Program-made: the position numbers and the translations under genes | In this document: positions 61,247 to 64,000 of the stretch, one piece after another | Position numbering within the stretch: the stretch's first letter is position 1 | Layout of the letters: each line of letters starts with the position of its first letter | Assembly (NCBI RefSeq): GCF_002018875.1 | Contig: NZ_MVOL01000002.1 | Coordinates: forward strand, 1 to 64,000 | Source: Pseudomonas sp. MF4836 | Lineage (GTDB): Bacteria > Pseudomonadota > Gammaproteobacteria > Pseudomonadales > Pseudomonadaceae | Length of the DNA stretch: 64,000 nt | Direction: 5' to 3' | Notes under the pieces: generated by a model | What the model was told of the DNA's origin: nothing | The model's input: the letters and a program-made list of their open reading frames with translations, nothing else | Database searches by the model: none

Positions 61247-63013
61247 ATGTCCCTTCCTCTGCACTACCTTCGTCCGGCCGCACAGGGTTTCGCCGCCGGA
61301 TTGTTGTTGGCAATCGCCGGTTGCGGCGTTTCTTCCAAGCCGGATGTCACCGCGGCCGAACCAGCTTCGCCGAGCGGGGTATTGATCCCGGCTCCGGCCC
61401 CGATCCCGGTTGCGCCGCAGGTGCAGAGCGAAGCGTTGAGGGCCGATGCGGTGGTCAGCAAGCGCAGCATGAGCCGGCCGATGATGACGGCGCCGATGAT
61501 GGCCGCCGATCAGCAGCCTGCCGGCTATCGCGATGAATCGCGCGAGCAGTACCAGACCCTGCCTGACAACCCGATCCACAGCGTGGCGCAGGCACCGGTC
61601 TCGACTTTCAGCGCCGACGTCGACACCGGCGGCTACGCCAATGTGCGGCGCCTGCTGAACCAGGGCAGCCTGCCCCCCGAAGGCGCGGTGCGCCTGGAGG
61701 AAATGGTCAATTACTTCCCCTACGATTACGCGCTGCCCAGCGATGGCTCGCCCTTTGGCGTGACCACCGAGCTGGCGACGTCGCCGTGGAACCCCCACAC
61801 CCGTCTGCTGCGTATCGGCATCAAGGCTTCGGACCGCGCGGTGGCCGAACTGGCGCCGGCCAACCTGGTGTTTTTGGTGGACGTGTCCGGCTCCATGGAC
61901 CGCCGCGAAGGCCTGCCCCTGGTAAAAAGCACCCTCAAATTGCTGGTGGATCAACTGCGCGACCAGGACCGCGTGTCGCTGGTGGTGTACGCCGGTGAGT
62001 CGCGGGTGGTGCTGGAACCGACTTCCGGGCGCGACAAGGCGAAAATCCGCAATGCCATCGAGCAGCTCACCGCCGGCGGCTCCACGGCGGGTGCTTCGGG
62101 TATCGAGCTGGCCTACCAGATGGCGCGCCAGGGGTTCATCAAGGACGGCATCAACCGCATCCTGCTGGCCACCGATGGCGACTTCAACGTCGGTATCAGC
62201 GACTTCGACAGCCTCAAGCAGATGGCTGCCGACAAGCGCAAAACCGGGGTCTCGCTGACCACCCTGGGCTTTGGTGTGGATAACTACAACGAGCACCTGA
62301 TGGAGCAACTGGCCGATGCCGGCGATGGCAACTATGCCTACATCGACAACCTGCGCGAGGCCCGCAAGGTGCTGGTGGATCAACTCAGTTCGACCCTGGC
62401 GGTGGTGGCCAAGGACGTGAAGCTGCAGGTGGAATTCAACCCGGCCCAGGTCAGCGAGTACCGCTTGCTGGGCTACGAGAACCGCGCGCTCAAGCGTGAG
62501 GACTTTAACAACGACAAGGTCGATGCCGGGGAAATCGGCGCCGGGCACACGGTGACTGCGCTCTATGAAATCGTGCCCAAGGGCGAGAAGGGCTGGCTCG
62601 AACCCCTGCGCTATGCCTCGGGCAAGGCGGCAGGCGAGAGCAGCAACAACCCGGAACTGGCGATGTTGCGCGTGCGCTACAAGGCGCCCGAAGGCGGTAG
62701 CAGCCGCTTGATCGAGCGCCCGATCATGTCGCAGTCCCAGCCTGCCACGCTGGCGGCGGCCAGCACCGACCTGCGTTTTGCCGCAGCCGTGGCGGCGTTC
62801 TCGCAGCAGCTCAAGGACGGGCGCTACACCGGCAGTTTCAGCCTCGACGACACCCTGAAGCTGGCGCGTGGCGCCCGGGGCGATGACCATTACGGCCTGC
62901 GCGGCGAGTTCGTGCAGCTGGTTGAACTGGCGCAAAGCCTGCAAACTCAGGCCCCACAACCCGGCCTGGCCGCGCAGCGCGACGACAGCCAGATTCAGAG
63001 CCGACTTGAATGA
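61247..63013 (+). CDS. von Willebrand factor A domain lipoprotein (YfbK-like)
   Basis: A 588-residue probable lipoprotein (LLAIAGCGVSS near residue 26). Order: disordered Pro/Ala N-terminus, a vWFA N-terminal domain (VSTFSADVDTGGYANVRRLLN), the VWA domain with an intact metal site (Asp212-x-Ser214-x-Ser216 in LVDVSGSM, and ATDGDFNVG), and a C-terminal DUF3520-type domain. VWA domains bind partners through a metal ion; the partner is unknown. It is followed after four bases by an ECF sigma factor and a membrane protein. Confidence 0.9.
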   Translation: MSLPLHYLRPAAQGFAAGLLLAIAGCGVSSKPDVTAAEPASPSGVLIPAPAPIPVAPQVQSEALRADAVVSKRSMSRPMMTAPMMAADQQPAGYRDESREQYQTLPDNPIHSVAQAPVSTFSADVDTGGYANVRRLLNQGSLPPEGAVRLEEMVNYFPYDYALPSDGSPFGVTTELATSPWNPHTRLLRIGIKASDRAVAELAPANLVFLVDVSGSMDRREGLPLVKSTLKLLVDQLRDQDRVSLVVYAGESRVVLEPTSGRDKAKIRNAIEQLTAGGSTAGASGIELAYQMARQGFIKDGINRILLATDGDFNVGISDFDSLKQMAADKRKTGVSLTTLGFGVDNYNEHLMEQLADAGDGNYAYIDNLREARKVLVDQLSSTLAVVAKDVKLQVEFNPAQVSEYRLLGYENRALKREDFNNDKVDAGEIGAGHTVTALYEIVPKGEKGWLEPLRYASGKAAGESSNNPELAMLRVRYKAPEGGSSRLIERPIMSQSQPATLAAASTDLRFAAAVAAFSQQLKDGRYTGSFSLDDTLKLARGARGDDHYGLRGEFVQLVELAQSLQTQAPQPGLAAQRDDSQIQSRLE

Positions 63014-63017
63014 CACC

Positions 63018-63632
63018 ATGATCCGCAGCGAACAGGAGTTGATCAGCACTATGGCGGCTGCGAACCCACCCTCCGCCGCCAGCAGCGATGAAGCGCTGCT
63101 GGCGCGCTACCGCGCCGGTGATCCGGCGGCCTTCGAGGTGCTGTATCAGCGCCATCGCCAGGGGCTGTACCGCTTTCTCCTGGGCCTGTGCAACAAGCCC
63201 GAGCTGGCCGAAGAGGTGTACCAGGACACCTGGCTGAGCCTGATCCGCAGCACCAGCCAGCCCCAGGGCCGGGCGACCTTTCGCACCTGGCTGTACCAGA
63301 TCGCCCGTAACCGGCTGATCGATCACTGGCGCAAGCACGGGCAGCGCAACCCGTTGCACGACAGCTACGACGAGCAAATGCACGGTGAGGTCGATGACGC
63401 GCCGGGCCCGGAGCAACAGTTGAGCCTGAGCCGTGACCAGCAGCGCATCGACGCGGCCCTCGAAGACTTGCCGGCCGACCAGCGCGAAGTGTTCCTGCTG
63501 CGTGCCCATGGCGACCTGGACTTGCCGGAGATCGCCAGCCTCACCCAAACCCCGCTGGAAACCGTAAAGAGCCGTTTCCGTTATGCGTTGAAAAAACTGC
63601 GTCGGCTCCTGGCCGAGGAGGTACTCACATGA
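63018..63632 (+). CDS. ECF RNA polymerase sigma factor
   Basis: A 204-residue sigma factor. Region 2: LYRFLLGLCNKPELAEEVYQDTWLSL; region 4: LPADQREVFLLRAHGDLDLPEIASLTQTPLETVKSRFRYALKKLR. It is not of the FecI type. The start is uncertain: ATG 63018 or ATG 63051, which has AGGAG 13 bases upstream. It overlaps the next gene by four bases, the usual place for its anti-sigma factor, and may drive the VWA operon promoter at 61178-61207. Confidence 0.9.
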   Translation: MIRSEQELISTMAAANPPSAASSDEALLARYRAGDPAAFEVLYQRHRQGLYRFLLGLCNKPELAEEVYQDTWLSLIRSTSQPQGRATFRTWLYQIARNRLIDHWRKHGQRNPLHDSYDEQMHGEVDDAPGPEQQLSLSRDQQRIDAALEDLPADQREVFLLRAHGDLDLPEIASLTQTPLETVKSRFRYALKKLRRLLAEEVLT

Positions 63633-64000
63633 CTGACGCCCGACAAACGCCACCTTCTGTCGAAGAACAGATGCTCAAGCACATCCGCCAGCACAGCGTT
63701 GGCGAGCCCCCGGCCAGCCTCGATGCACTGATTCTGGCCAGCGCCCGGCGTGAACTGCCAAAACCCGCGCCGAACCTGTGGCAGCGCTGGTTGCAGGCCT
63801 GCCAGAAACCCCGCCTGCAGATGGCGTTCGCCAGCCTGTTTGGCGTGGCCTTGATCCTGGTGCTGGTCCAGCGTTCGCCGGATCATTACCCGACGCCGAC
63901 CATGGCACCCGCGCCGGCTCCCGCTCCCGCCTCCGCGCCCATTGCGCCCATGGCCCGGCAAATGGCCGAGCCGGCCCCCGCCGAGCTGGCCGAGCGCGTG
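63629..64000 (+). CDS. Probable anti-sigma membrane protein (cut by window end)
   Basis: The first 124 codons of a gene that continues past the window. It has a short cytoplasmic start (EEQMLKHIRQHSVGEPPASLDALILASARRELP), one membrane helix (MAFASLFGVALILVLVQ, ~70-86) and an Ala/Pro-rich periplasmic part. No zinc-binding anti-sigma motif is seen. Position after the sigma gene with a four-base overlap suggests anti-sigma function; that is inference. Confidence 0.65.
   Translation, partial: MTDARQTPPSVEEQMLKHIRQHSVGEPPASLDALILASARRELPKPAPNLWQRWLQACQKPRLQMAFASLFGVALILVLVQRSPDHYPTPTMAPAPAPAPASAPIAPMARQMAEPAPAELAERV

Overview
The window looks like a chromosomal segment of a Pseudomonas from the fluorescens group. 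The evidence is the 5S/23S rRNA sequence, the high GC content and codon use, two FecI/FecR/TonB-receptor iron modules, a PNAG (pgaABCD) operon and many short overlapping operons. Identity is inferred from sequence character and remembered families only; no search was run.

Layout. 0-0.65 kb: 3' end of a 23S rRNA followed by two identical 5S rRNA genes in tandem, each with the same terminator. 0.8-6.2 kb (minus strand): ECF sigma, FecR, TonB-dependent siderophore receptor and a PepSY membrane protein, with a candidate Fur box. 6.3-11.2 kb: a chemoreceptor with a FliA-type promoter, an orphan type II thioesterase-like protein whose nucleophilic serine is replaced by glycine, a GntR/FCD regulator with a palindromic operator, and a LysR regulator. 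11.35-15.5 kb: an EmrB/EmrA/NodT-type tripartite efflux operon. 15.5-19.6 kb: a second sigma/FecR/receptor module. 19.6-22.5 kb: a two-gene operon with a DUF3142 protein and a large exported alpha-helical protein of unknown function.

22.7-41.3 kb is the most unusual part. It holds a membrane-fusion adaptor, a GAF-HlyD fusion, an M50 metalloprotease fused to an HlyD-like arm, a GNAT acetyltransferase, a DUF6916 protein, a phage-tail-collar protein, a GT39-type glycosyltransferase, a sulfotransferase, a 2031-residue LEPRxLL/DUF4347 protein with twelve Ig-like repeats, a TolC-like lipoprotein, an APS kinase, an Asp/Asn beta-hydroxylase and a second sulfotransferase. I read this as a dedicated system to export and chemically modify (sulfate, hydroxylate, perhaps glycosylate or acylate) a giant surface protein. 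The individual families are known; the combined function is inference.

41.2-45 kb: slipin/NfeD membrane pair, YbaK-type deacylase, DUF2789 protein and a Phd/RelE toxin-antitoxin pair with a nested operator. 45-50.2 kb: MarR-controlled FUSC/DUF1656/HlyD/NodT aromatic-acid efflux operon. 50.2-52.6 kb: a small membrane protein and a DUF945 protein. 53-59.35 kb: pgaABCD for poly-N-acetylglucosamine biofilm polysaccharide. 59.4-61.2 kb: two unknown proteins and a periplasmic PEBP. 61.2-64 kb: VWA lipoprotein, ECF sigma and a membrane protein cut by the window end, preceded by an ECF-type promoter.
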